DNA from: Photorhabdus asymbiotica
GTDB taxonomy: Bacteria; Pseudomonadota; Gammaproteobacteria; Enterobacterales; Enterobacteriaceae
Direction of reading: 5' to 3'
NCBI RefSeq assembly: GCF_003634575.1
Contig: NZ_RBLJ01000002.1
Coordinates: forward strand, 124,001 to 188,000
DNA length: 64,000 bases
Part shown: positions 56,654-64,000 of the stretch, piece by piece
Layout: each line of letters opens with the position of its first letter
How positions within the stretch are numbered: the stretch's first letter is position 1
The notes under the pieces: model-generated
What the model was told of the DNA's origin: nothing
The model's input: only the letters and a program-made list of their open reading frames with translations
The model's database searches: none
Program-made: the position numbers and the translations under genes

Positions 56654-58090
56654 ATGGAGAGTTATGTTTTGAAAATATACAACAGTATTAATATTAATAC
56701 AATCAATTCCGAAATAAGTTGCTTGTCAGCAAAAGCTAGTGAGCTGGAAAAAAAACAGTTTCTGCTTTTAGGAAAAATCAACGGAATAAAAAACACACCT
56801 GAAAATTTAGAAGCGCGTAAAAATATTAGCTCTCAACTATCTGTTATAAAAAATAACTCAACAAAACTCCAGGATGATGTGAATGTAAAATCAAATCAGA
56901 TCAACCGACTTCAAAATTGGGTAAAAAATGATAACAAAGATATTTCCGAGCTCACAAAAGCTATGGAAAATTTAAGCAATGTAAAAAATTTGGGAGGAGA
57001 AACTGAATTAAGGCTAAAAAATGGAAAGCTTAAACCAGTCAATACAGGATGTATTAAAAATATTATTCACAAAAATCGCTACGCAGAAGAAAAAGCACAA
57101 GCGAAAGATAAATATAATTCGGGGGATAACAATCTTTCGATAAACTTTATGAAACACAAAATAGAATCCACAAAAAAAGATATTACTGAATTTGAAAGTA
57201 AAATATCTAAATTAAAAGATGATATAAAACCTATTCAGAAGGAAATAGATGAATTAACAAATCAGAAGCAGGTATTAGATAAAAAGGACTCTTCGCTGAA
57301 AGAAAAGATCGCATTGGAATATAAATCAGAGAAAATGGAATTAGAAAAATTTGAGAAGGAGCTAAATAATATTCAATCTAAAAAGATTAAGTTAGAAGCT
57401 AAACTTGTTGAGTATCATAAAAAAGCTAGCGAAAGGTTGTTAGAATTCGGACGTATTTACCAATCTAATGCTGGATGCTCAGTATTAAATAAAGCAGCAA
57501 GAGAGATATATCGAAAAAATAATCTTAGTGATTTACCAGGCATCAGCAGTAAAGCAATCTATAATGAATACTACAAAGCCCATAATGATAATTATCGACC
57601 AAAAGAATGGCAGAATGTGAAATTATTGATAGAGCAAAGTTGTCGGGGAAATACAAAAGACATAGTTCAGGCTGCGGCAGATGATCTCTATCAGCCCCAA
57701 GGAAAAATAATAAAGACTTATCGGGGACAAGGTATTACAGAAGCCGGTTATAATAAATTAGTAAAGAGTTTTAAAAATATCAAAAGGAATAATCCAGAGC
57801 AAATTCCAGTATTCAAGGCTGCTCAGTTTTTCTCAACGTCAAAAACTAAATCTGTAGCAGAAGGATTTAGTGTTGCCGGAAGGGGAGAGCGTGCGATATT
57901 ATTTGTTGTGCAAGGTAACAGTGGTAGGAGTTTAAGTGTTGATTATGGCCTGCAATTTAACAATGGTGGTGAAAATGAAGTTTTATACTCACCAAAAGCG
58001 TGCTTTGGAGTGAGTAAAATTGAAGGAAATACCATTTATTTACATGAAACTAAATACTATGAAGATGCGCCAGTTATGCCATACGAATAA
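56654..58090 (+). CDS. Putative ADP-ribosyltransferase effector with coiled-coil N-terminus
   Basis: A 478-residue protein without signal peptide. Residues about 20-110 and 165-262 are predicted coiled coil. The C-terminal domain (about 350-470) has the R-S-E pattern of arginine-type ADP-ribosyltransferases: Arg357 in TYRGQG, STS at 394-396 in QFFSTSKTKS, and ExE as Glu440-Asn441-Glu442 in NNGGENEVLYSP, just before F-G-V-S-K-I. ExoS/ExoT and VopT (a Vibrio T3SS2 effector) use the same pattern. A TTG at 56669 with GGAGAG upstream may be the true start (MKIYNSININ) since the ATG at 56654 has no ribosome site. A hairpin follows. Confidence 0.82.
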   Translation: MESYVLKIYNSININTINSEISCLSAKASELEKKQFLLLGKINGIKNTPENLEARKNISSQLSVIKNNSTKLQDDVNVKSNQINRLQNWVKNDNKDISELTKAMENLSNVKNLGGETELRLKNGKLKPVNTGCIKNIIHKNRYAEEKAQAKDKYNSGDNNLSINFMKHKIESTKKDITEFESKISKLKDDIKPIQKEIDELTNQKQVLDKKDSSLKEKIALEYKSEKMELEKFEKELNNIQSKKIKLEAKLVEYHKKASERLLEFGRIYQSNAGCSVLNKAAREIYRKNNLSDLPGISSKAIYNEYYKAHNDNYRPKEWQNVKLLIEQSCRGNTKDIVQAAADDLYQPQGKIIKTYRGQGITEAGYNKLVKSFKNIKRNNPEQIPVFKAAQFFSTSKTKSVAEGFSVAGRGERAILFVVQGNSGRSLSVDYGLQFNNGGENEVLYSPKACFGVSKIEGNTIYLHETKYYEDAPVMPYE

Positions 58091-58172
58091 CTGGATAATG
58101 GCAGGAACTTGCACGGCATTTCTGCTTATTATTAGTAATAATAGTCCCAGATAAGCAAAAATCATTAATATT

Positions 58173-58199
58173 AATGCAGGCGGAAATATCGCCTGCATT
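58173..58199 (+). terminator. Terminator of the ADP-ribosyltransferase gene
   Basis: AATGCAGGCG (58173-58182) pairs with CGCCTGCATT (58190-58199) as a perfect 10-bp stem, about 85 bases beyond the stop. Confidence 0.7.
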
Positions 58200-58326
58200 A
58201 TCAGTATCATACCTGTTATCGTATATATACAGACAATTTTAAGCACATTGCTCAGGAGAGAGTGATGTTATTAATTTAATTCAATCAGTAAACCAACTAT
58301 ATACCTGATGGCAAATATTTATTATT

Positions 58327-58393
58327 TATACCCGTTATCTTTCAAGTTTCCTCTTTGTTGGCTGCACTGACTCACCCCGGTCACAGAATTATC
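58327..58393 (+). repeat. Partial ERIC element (67 bp), joined to a full copy
   Basis: TATACCCGTTATC...CACAGAATTATC, cut at the same position as the partial copies at 16993 and 60494. Confidence 0.85.
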
Positions 58394-58520
58394 TATACCC
58401 TTCATCCTTCAAGTTGCTGCTTTGTTGGCTGCGTTCACTCACCCCAGTCACATAGTTATCTATGCTCCTGGGGATTCGCTCCCTGACCGTCGCGATGCAT
58501 CTTGAAATCCATTGGGTACA
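58394..58520 (+). repeat. ERIC element, full length (127 bp)
   Basis: TATACCC to GGGTACA, 127 bases, with GCTCCTGGGGATTCG core. Its right end enters the serine hydrolase gene and supplies the last ~19 codons and stop. Confidence 0.92.
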
Positions 58521-59524
58521 AAATATCTCGCTGATAATAATGGGAAAATAAAGTTATCGAGCAATTTTCTAATATTAACCCAGATGCTATCTTTATTATA
58601 CTCTCCACTGAATATGACAACGACAGCATCTAACTCCGGACATATCAACAGAACCTGACCACCATTTCCTATGGCAGAGAACCATTTAAAATATTTATTC
58701 AACTCGCAAGAATAGTAACCGCCAATAAACCAGTGATATCCGTAACACTTATAATCGCTATCATCTGTTTTTACCCGGGCCTTAAAGATCTCTTCTATCC
58801 AAGTTGAGGAGATAATATCAATACCGTTATACGACCCCTTATCTAGCATCAATCGCCCGATTTTCAACAGCCCGCGACCTGTTAAGCGGAGCCCAGATGC
58901 CGCTGAGTCAACACCATCCATACCTTTATACCAATGAAATTGATTTATCCCTAACTTGGTAAATAAGATTTTATCTCCAAAATTAGATAGGCTATGCCCA
59001 GAAGTCCGGTCAATTATGCCACCCAATAATGCTGAACATCCTCCTGAGTAGTTCCATTTCTTGCCCGGAATATTAACGACTGGCTTGGAAAATATATAAT
59101 GATATCTGTCTGGTGAATTCTCCATTGCGATCTCATCATTTCTTATATCATCATAAGGATAGCTTTCATTCCAATCCATACCTGATGTCATTGTTATGAC
59201 ATGCTCTATTTTTAATTTATCATATGAATTACTTTCCCTATATTCAGGATATACGTTAATTAATGCATCTTGGAGTTTTGGGGCCTGATGATGTTCTATC
59301 GCCGCCCCATATAAAATAGCCAAAATGCCTTTTGTTATTGACCTTATGTCGTGTAACTTGTCTTTATCAAAAGTGACTTTACCGTTTTTTTCACCCCAGT
59401 ATTCATCTTCTCCAGAGAAGTATTTCTCTAAAATTATTTTATCATTCTGGGAAACCAATAAAGCATGGATATTGGGATATAAAAAACCCTGTAACTCACT
59501 ATCAAAATCAATATTTAGTAACAT
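58460..59524 (-). CDS. Serine hydrolase of the beta-lactamase-related (class C-like) superfamily
   Basis: A 354-residue protein with the SxxK motif SITK at 62-65, the second motif as YSG at 159-161 (NYSGG), and a GNGGQ third motif at 286-290. This is the penicillin-binding/beta-lactamase-related fold used by esterases, peptidases and amide hydrolases; no signal peptide is seen, so it is probably cytoplasmic and not a resistance enzyme. The last ~19 residues (VPNGFQDASRRSGSESPGA) are encoded by an ERIC element, so the native C-terminus has been replaced. Confidence 0.82.
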   Translation of the reverse strand: MLLNIDFDSELQGFLYPNIHALLVSQNDKIILEKYFSGEDEYWGEKNGKVTFDKDKLHDIRSITKGILAILYGAAIEHHQAPKLQDALINVYPEYRESNSYDKLKIEHVITMTSGMDWNESYPYDDIRNDEIAMENSPDRYHYIFSKPVVNIPGKKWNYSGGCSALLGGIIDRTSGHSLSNFGDKILFTKLGINQFHWYKGMDGVDSAASGLRLTGRGLLKIGRLMLDKGSYNGIDIISSTWIEEIFKARVKTDDSDYKCYGYHWFIGGYYSCELNKYFKWFSAIGNGGQVLLICPELDAVVVIFSGEYNKDSIWVNIRKLLDNFIFPLLSARYFVPNGFQDASRRSGSESPGA

Positions 59525-60154
59525 AATTTACTCTCTATTTAAAATAACGAATTCAATGTATTATTATATATTATAATAACAACAATATTTACATAAGATT
59601 ACATACGGAATTTAAATATTATTTTTATCCCTCCAGTGTTAGTTTTAACTCCATTATGTTGAATTTATCCTCTGGTATATTTTAAATTTTTACCAAGAAT
59701 TATTTACTAATATAATAAATAGGAGAGGACGACAGAAAAAGAAATTGATAGTGTGACGACTAAAAAATTGAAACCACCGTTTTTAAATTTTTTAAGCACT
59801 TTTTTATTTTTTTATTAAAAATAAAAAAATTGCCAATAGTATATTCTAATTTAATCATGATATAAAAATGTTCTCATCGATCGTTGTTTTAATTATTGAT
59901 TGTTAAAACCTATCAATAATTGATTTATGATCGTTGTTGCCGATTTTTTGTTGATTTTGTTTTTTAACTTTGTATTATCTAAAAAAATATCAATAGTGGC
60001 TGGCTTAGAACCTCTACACAGCTTCTTGAAGAGTTAATGATGCTATCGACAGTTCAATGTTACATTTAAGGCCATAAGGTTATATTGCCAATTTTATTTA
60101 TGTGTAAATCATTTAATCCAGCTATGGGTAAATAAAGACATATTGGCAAAAGAA
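59525..60154. other. AT-rich spacer; no gene seen
   Basis: About 630 bases of very AT-rich DNA with poly-A/poly-T stretches (for example 59796-59831). It includes the upstream region of the hydrolase. I see no intact frame, RNA gene or repeat that I would name. Confidence 0.35.
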
Positions 60155-60364
60155 ATGTCGAAATTAAATATGAGCAGAGAAAATATAATGTGTAAAAAAA
60201 ATGATTATAAAAATCAGATGGGATGTCTGGCAACAGAATTATGTATATTGAAGTCAGAGAACTATTGGATTGTGAAAAAATTATTGGAGCAAGAGGTTGT
60301 TTTACAGCAACTTAAGAATATGCTTGACGATAGTTTAACAAATAAACCCGTTGAATTGTCATAA
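60155..60364 (+). CDS. Small coiled-coil hypothetical protein
   Basis: A 69-residue protein (MSKLNMSRENIMCKKNDYKNQ...) with a helical C-terminal half (IVKKLLEQEVVLQQLKNMLDD). A TTG start at 60143 is also possible. It ends 2 bases before an ERIC element. No family recognised; could be genuine or chance. Confidence 0.35.
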   Translation: MSKLNMSRENIMCKKNDYKNQMGCLATELCILKSENYWIVKKLLEQEVVLQQLKNMLDDSLTNKPVELS

Positions 60365-60366
60365 CA

Positions 60367-60493
60367 TATACCCTATAGATTTCAAGATGCATCGCAACGG
60401 CCAGGGAGCGAGTCCCCGGGAGCATAGATAACTATGTGACTGGGATGAGTGAACGCAGCCAACAAAGCAGCAGCTTGAAAGATGAAGAGTATG
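60367..60493 (-). repeat. ERIC element, full length (127 bp)
   Basis: TATACCC to a degenerate GAGTATG end, 127 bases, with GCGAGTCCCCGGGAGC and GTGACTGGGATGAGTG cores. It lies at the right border of the island, next to pgpA. Confidence 0.9.
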
Positions 60494-60560
60494 GATAACG
60501 ATGTGACCGGGGTGAGTGAGTGCAGCCAACAAAGAGGCAACTTGAAAGATAACGGGTATA
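60494..60560 (-). repeat. Partial ERIC element (67 bp), joined to a full copy
   Basis: GATAACGATGTGACCGGGGTGAG...GGGTATA; the mirror image of the composites at 16993-17186 and 58327-58520. Confidence 0.87.
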
Positions 60561-60561
60561 A

Positions 60562-60594
60562 ATAGGAAAAATATGCGCTACACTCATGCAGCGC
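60562..60594 (-). terminator. Terminator after pgpA
   Basis: On the minus strand GCGCTGCA-TGAG-TGTAGCGC forms an 8-bp stem (60594-60587 with 60582-60575) followed by ATATTTTTCC. It ends the nusB-thiL-pgpA transcript. Confidence 0.8.
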
Positions 60595-60626
60595 ACCAAA
60601 CTTAGTATCAATCTCATTAGCGCATA

Positions 60627-61118
60627 TCAGAAAGCAAAAACCTGGTAGAACGCCAATAGCCAGACAATCACGAACGAAAATACAGCTGCGATAATATCAT
60701 CCAACATGATCCCTAATCCACCGTGAACATAGCGATCAAACCAGCGAATTGGCCACGGCTTCCACATATCAAAAATACGGAACACAATAAAACCAGTCAA
60801 GATCCACTGCCAGCTAATAACTGGAATTGCCATCAATGTGATCCACATACCGATAAATTCATCCCAAACAATACTACCGTGGTCATGTACTTTCATATCA
60901 TCAGAAGTACGCTGGCAAATCATTATCCCAAACAACATCCCAACAATAATAACCAGCCAGCAAATCCATTCTGGAAATTGCATCAATAATAACCAAAATG
61001 GAATAGAAGCCACAGATCCCATTGTCCCCGGTATTATTGGCGATAACCCACTACCAAAACCGGTCGCTAACAAATGCCAGGGATTACTCATCCGTAAACG
61101 ACGTTTTGCTTCATCCAT
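60627..61118 (-). CDS. pgpA: Phosphatidylglycerophosphatase A
   Basis: Dephosphorylates phosphatidylglycerophosphate to phosphatidylglycerol in the inner membrane. The 163-residue protein has the diagnostic stretches [45 protein letters not shown] and [13 protein letters not shown]...[11 protein letters not shown]. It overlaps thiL by 8 bases. It is the first housekeeping gene on the right side of the island. Confidence 0.97.
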   Translation of the reverse strand: MDEAKRRLRMSNPWHLLATGFGSGLSPIIPGTMGSVASIPFWLLLMQFPEWICWLVIIVGMLFGIMICQRTSDDMKVHDHGSIVWDEFIGMWITLMAIPVISWQWILTGFIVFRIFDMWKPWPIRWFDRYVHGGLGIMLDDIIAAVFSFVIVWLLAFYQVFAF

Positions 61119-62100
61119 GGGCTTCCTCCGTAATAAAATGATCGAACCCTTTCAGATCCAATTTAATCTCTTTACTATTGCTATAGTAACGAATTCCTTC
61201 CGATTCCGGCATAATCTGTCCGATACAACTAAAACTAGCCCCAGTATGAGACAAGGCGATTTCCAAAGCACCGCGATTCCTTTCCGGAACGGTAAAACAT
61301 AATTCATAGTCTTCCCCACCACTCAAAGCCCACATCAGAGCCTGTTGTGGTGCAATATATTGGCTTATCGCATCAGAGTAAGGAATCGCATCCAAATTTA
61401 TTCTGGCCCCACACCGACTGGCTTTCAGGATATGCCCCAAATCGGAAATTAATCCATCAGACAAATCAATTGCTGATGTTGCCAGTCCACGCAATGCCTG
61501 GCCTTGCAAAATACGAGGTTGCGGCCTGAGATGACGTTGAATCAACCAATTACAGGATTTAGGATCAGCGATTTGCAAACGGTTCTGTAACAGAGCCAAA
61601 CCCGCCGCACTATCCCCTAACGATCCACTCACATAAATCCAGTCGCCATTTTTTGCACCAGTACGTCGCAATGCCTTACCTGCGGGAACCAGACCATGAA
61701 TCGTTAACGTCAGACTCATTGGGCCGCGGGTGGTATCTCCACCGATAAGTTGCATACCATAATAATGCAATTGTTCAAACAGACTATCGCTGAACCGCCT
61801 CAGCCAATTTTCATCCACTTCCGGTAATGTTAATGCCAATGAAAGCCAGGCAGGATCAGCACCGACAGCCGCCAGATCACTAAGATTCACAGCAAGAGAT
61901 TTATAAGCTAAATCTTCAGGAGAAATACCAGGTAAGAAATGAATGCCTGAAACCAAGGTATCAGTACTAACAGCCAATTGCTGTTTATCGGCTAGCGTCA
62001 TCAATGCACAGTCGTCACCAATACCAAGATTAACATCACGCCGATTAGTTACCTGCCGATCAAAATAACGTGCAATGAGGTCAAATTCGCCACATGCCAT
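61111..62100 (-). CDS. thiL: Thiamine-monophosphate kinase
   Basis: Phosphorylates thiamine monophosphate to thiamine diphosphate, the active cofactor used for example by Dxs. The 329-residue protein starts [13 protein letters not shown], with the ATP/Mg motifs GIGDDCALM and [13 protein letters not shown], and ends with [13 protein letters not shown]. Standard position between nusB and pgpA. Confidence 0.97.
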   Translation of the reverse strand: MACGEFDLIARYFDRQVTNRRDVNLGIGDDCALMTLADKQQLAVSTDTLVSGIHFLPGISPEDLAYKSLAVNLSDLAAVGADPAWLSLALTLPEVDENWLRRFSDSLFEQLHYYGMQLIGGDTTRGPMSLTLTIHGLVPAGKALRRTGAKNGDWIYVSGSLGDSAAGLALLQNRLQIADPKSCNWLIQRHLRPQPRILQGQALRGLATSAIDLSDGLISDLGHILKASRCGARINLDAIPYSDAISQYIAPQQALMWALSGGEDYELCFTVPERNRGALEIALSHTGASFSCIGQIMPESEGIRYYSNSKEIKLDLKGFDHFITEEAHG

Positions 62101-62136
62101 AATAAAATCCCGAAAAGTTACTGATGATTATGAACA

Positions 62137-62157
62137 TAAGGCCGGGGATACCGGCCT
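62137..62157 (-). terminator. Hairpin between nusB and thiL
   Basis: AAGGCCGG (62137-62144) pairs with CCGGCCTT (62150-62157), a perfect 8-bp GC-rich stem. It could partly attenuate read-through from nusB to thiL; no strong T run. Confidence 0.5.
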
Positions 62158-62197
62158 TACAAATCATCGTCTACGGTGGGAAAAACCCGGCGAGCAG

Positions 62198-62617
62198 TTA
62201 CCTTCTTCTCTTACGTACTGCTGGACCAGATTTATCCAGTACTCCATTCACGAATTTGTGACTATCTTCAGCACCGAAGACCTTTGCCAATTCTATAGCT
62301 TCGTTAATAGCCACTTTATAAGGGACATCATCACGATAACTTAGTTCAAACATAGCAACACGCAAAATGGCTTTTTCTACCTGACCTAACTCTTCGAGCT
62401 GACGGGAAAGATAAGGAGCCATCAAAGCATCCAGTTTAACTGCATTCACAGCTACCCCTGACAGCAACTCACGAAAATAGGTTACGTCAACACCAGTGAC
62501 GTCCTGCTCCGACAGAAACTGTAATTCAACATCAGCAATGTCATTGCCAGATAACTGCCATGAGTATATAGCCTGAACAGCGCACTCACGAGCACGACGA
62601 CGAGCAGCAGGTTTCAC
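62198..62617 (-). CDS. nusB: Transcription antitermination factor NusB
   Basis: With NusE (S10) it binds boxA RNA and promotes rRNA antitermination. The 139-residue helical protein starts [23 protein letters not shown] and has the family end [28 protein letters not shown]. It is 26 bases downstream of ribH. Confidence 0.98.
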   Translation of the reverse strand: MKPAARRRARECAVQAIYSWQLSGNDIADVELQFLSEQDVTGVDVTYFRELLSGVAVNAVKLDALMAPYLSRQLEELGQVEKAILRVAMFELSYRDDVPYKVAINEAIELAKVFGAEDSHKFVNGVLDKSGPAVRKRRR

Positions 62618-62643
62618 AAGATTCCCCTTAATTAAAACTAAAA

Positions 62644-63114
62644 TCAGCCTTTAATGGCATTAATTACGTTGACCATTTCCAAGGCGGTTAATGCAGCTTC
62701 TGCACCTTTATTACCCGCCTTAGTTCCAGCGCGCTCAATCGCCTGTTCAATGCTTTCTGTAGTAAGAACACCAAATGCCACTGGGATTTCACTGGTCATT
62801 GCCACATTAGACAGACCAGAACTGCATTCACCAGCAACGTATTCAAAGTGAGCGGTACCACCGCGGATAACTGTACCCAGCGCGACAACTGCGTCATATT
62901 TTTGAGTTTCAACCAGCGTTTTCACCGTCAACGGCAATTCATATGCACCGGGAACCCAGACAACAGTAATATTTTCCGAAGCAACCTGACCGATACGCTC
63001 AAGCGCATCTACCGCGCCGCCTAACAGACTGTCATTAATGAAGTTGTTAAAACGTGCAATAGCAATCGCCACACGAGCTTGTGGAGCGGCAACAATACCT
63101 TTGATTACGTTCAT
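62644..63114 (-). CDS. ribH: 6,7-dimethyl-8-ribityllumazine synthase
   Basis: Penultimate step of riboflavin synthesis, forming the lumazine from the ribityl-pyrimidine and a four-carbon unit. The 156-residue protein starts [23 protein letters not shown], with [15 protein letters not shown] and [16 protein letters not shown] motifs (active-site His in the latter). Also called ribE. No FMN riboswitch is visible upstream within the ribD-ribH gap. Confidence 0.98.
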   Translation of the reverse strand: MNVIKGIVAAPQARVAIAIARFNNFINDSLLGGAVDALERIGQVASENITVVWVPGAYELPLTVKTLVETQKYDAVVALGTVIRGGTAHFEYVAGECSSGLSNVAMTSEIPVAFGVLTTESIEQAIERAGTKAGNKGAEAALTALEMVNVINAIKG

Positions 63115-63239
63115 AGCCTTCCTTTATCTGTTCATATCCGCAGGGGGGCGGATTCTATCATATTCTTTTGTTAGCTGCGCCTGCCGATTTAGCAACAAAG
63201 TATAAAAACAGACCGACTAACCCATACTCACACATTTAA

Positions 63240-64000
63240 TCAGTATACAGGCCGCAGGCGCAGACGAAGATCCGGCCCAATTTGCTGTATATCAAAAATG
63301 TCAAACTCTGGCGCTTTCACCAGACTCTTAAGTTCAGGAATAGTAAACAAGCCACAAGCGGTATCACCCAACACTTTTGGCGCAACATAAAGAACCAGCT
63401 CATCCACCAGCCCCAAAGTCAACAATGCACCAGCCAATAATGGACCACATTCCACCCAAACAGTATTAATCTGACGTTTGCCCAGTTGCATCATCAGTAG
63501 TACTAAATCCACACCAACACCATGAGCTGGCAGCAGTATCTGCTCCACATTTTCAGGCCAGTTATCTCCATCCGCTTTGGTTCGAGCCAACCAACAATGA
63601 CCGGGTTGTTGTATGACCTGATGCTGCTGAACAACACGGTTCTGACTGTCAACAATGACACGCACTGGCTGACGAAGATTTTCCTCAGGATAAACCGCCT
63701 GAGTTTCTGCATCCAATTCGCTCCAGCGAACCGTCAAGTAAGGATCATCAGCCAGAACCGTGTTGCTAGAACTCAGAATAGCACTACACTGAGCACGGAG
63801 TTTCTGCACATCATAACGAGACTGTGATGATGTAATCCATTTACTTTCTCCGGAAGCCAGCGCTGTCCGCCCATCAAGAGAAGAAGCCATCTTCAATTGA
63901 ATATACGGGAACCCTGTACGCATCCGCTTCAGAAACCCTCTGTTAAGGGATTCCGCTTCCGCCATCATGAGTCCATGTTCTACTTCAATACCAGCCTGTT
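63240..64000 (-). CDS. ribD: Bifunctional deaminase/reductase RibD, C-terminal part (partial)
   Basis: The frame continues through the window edge: codons upstream of the first internal Met read QAGIEVEHGL, the known RibD continuation. The visible ~253 residues cover the end of the deaminase domain and the reductase domain (PYIQLKMASSLDGRTALASGESKWIT...VWVECGPLLAGALL). RibD performs the deamination and side-chain reduction steps of riboflavin synthesis. The N-terminal zinc deaminase motifs lie outside. Confidence 0.96.
   Translation of the reverse strand, partial: QAGIEVEHGLMMAEAESLNRGFLKRMRTGFPYIQLKMASSLDGRTALASGESKWITSSQSRYDVQKLRAQCSAILSSSNTVLADDPYLTVRWSELDAETQAVYPEENLRQPVRVIVDSQNRVVQQHQVIQQPGHCWLARTKADGDNWPENVEQILLPAHGVGVDLVLLMMQLGKRQINTVWVECGPLLAGALLTLGLVDELVLYVAPKVLGDTACGLFTIPELKSLVKAPEFDIFDIQQIGPDLRLRLRPVY

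Noticed and set aside
58040-58246. 68-codon minus-strand hydrophobic frame
   Set aside because: Overlaps the 3' end of the ADP-ribosyltransferase and its terminator hairpin; hydrophobicity reflects AT-rich sequence.
58460-59524. Antibiotic-resistance beta-lactamase
   Set aside because: No signal peptide, a YSG rather than YxN second motif, and GNGGQ instead of KTG; better described as a related serine hydrolase.
24164-60626. Insertion sequence, integrase or tRNA at the island border
   Set aside because: I found no transposase, integrase or tRNA sequence in the window; only ERICs and gene remnants lie near the borders, so the means of entry stays unknown.
63115-63239. FMN riboswitch ahead of ribH
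   Set aside because: The interval is only 125 bases and shows none of the conserved RFN element segments.

Overview
The window reads as a chromosomal segment of a Morganellaceae bacterium, most likely Photorhabdus. The housekeeping genes follow the enterobacterial order lon-clpX-clpP-tig-bolA-yajG-ampG-cyoABCDE-yajR-yajQ-panE-yajL-thiI-xseB-ispA-dxs // pgpA-thiL-nusB-ribH-ribD. The intergenic regions carry several 127-bp ERIC elements. Species is an inference; there is no rRNA or other marker gene here.

Left part (1-24.2 kb): the ClpXP protease genes with sigma-32-like promoters ahead of clpP and lon; a foreign, AT-rich family 9 glycosyltransferase and about 1.1 kb of decayed DNA wedged between clpP and tig; trigger factor, bolA, a YajG lipoprotein, the AmpG muropeptide permease, an OmpK/Tsx-type porin with a CRP-like site, the complete cytochrome bo3 operon, and the yajR-to-dxs block of thiamine, isoprenoid and pantothenate genes.

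Middle part (24.2-60.6 kb): a genomic island inserted between dxs and pgpA. It holds an essentially complete type III secretion system, all on the minus strand from the needle gene (54.7 kb) to a free SpoA-domain gene (28.0 kb). Core parts recognised are SctF, R, T, C, N, O, P, S, I, J, K(?), E, B, two tandem tip-like paralogues, Q (split in two genes), W (apparently split in two genes), L, V, U, D, plus chaperones and an OmpA-like lipoprotein. Gene content and order, and the membrane-bound winged-helix regulators, point to the Vibrio parahaemolyticus T3SS2 lineage: a VtrB-like regulator sits inside the cluster and a VtrA/VtrC-like 'co-component' pair sits at its end. A 1105-residue protein with 13 tandem ~56-residue repeats occupies the VopV-like position between the SctL gene and the gatekeeper/translocator genes. 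A coiled-coil plus ADP-ribosyltransferase protein next to the cluster is a strong effector candidate. The island also carries remnants of a plasmid replication gene, an Hcp gene and an ERIC-disrupted gene, and a serine hydrolase whose C-terminus is made of ERIC DNA.

Right part (60.6-64 kb): pgpA, thiL, nusB, ribH and the 3' part of ribD, all minus strand, back in normal enterobacterial order. ERIC copies lie near both island borders, and three separate loci carry the same composite of one full ERIC plus a 67-bp partial copy.
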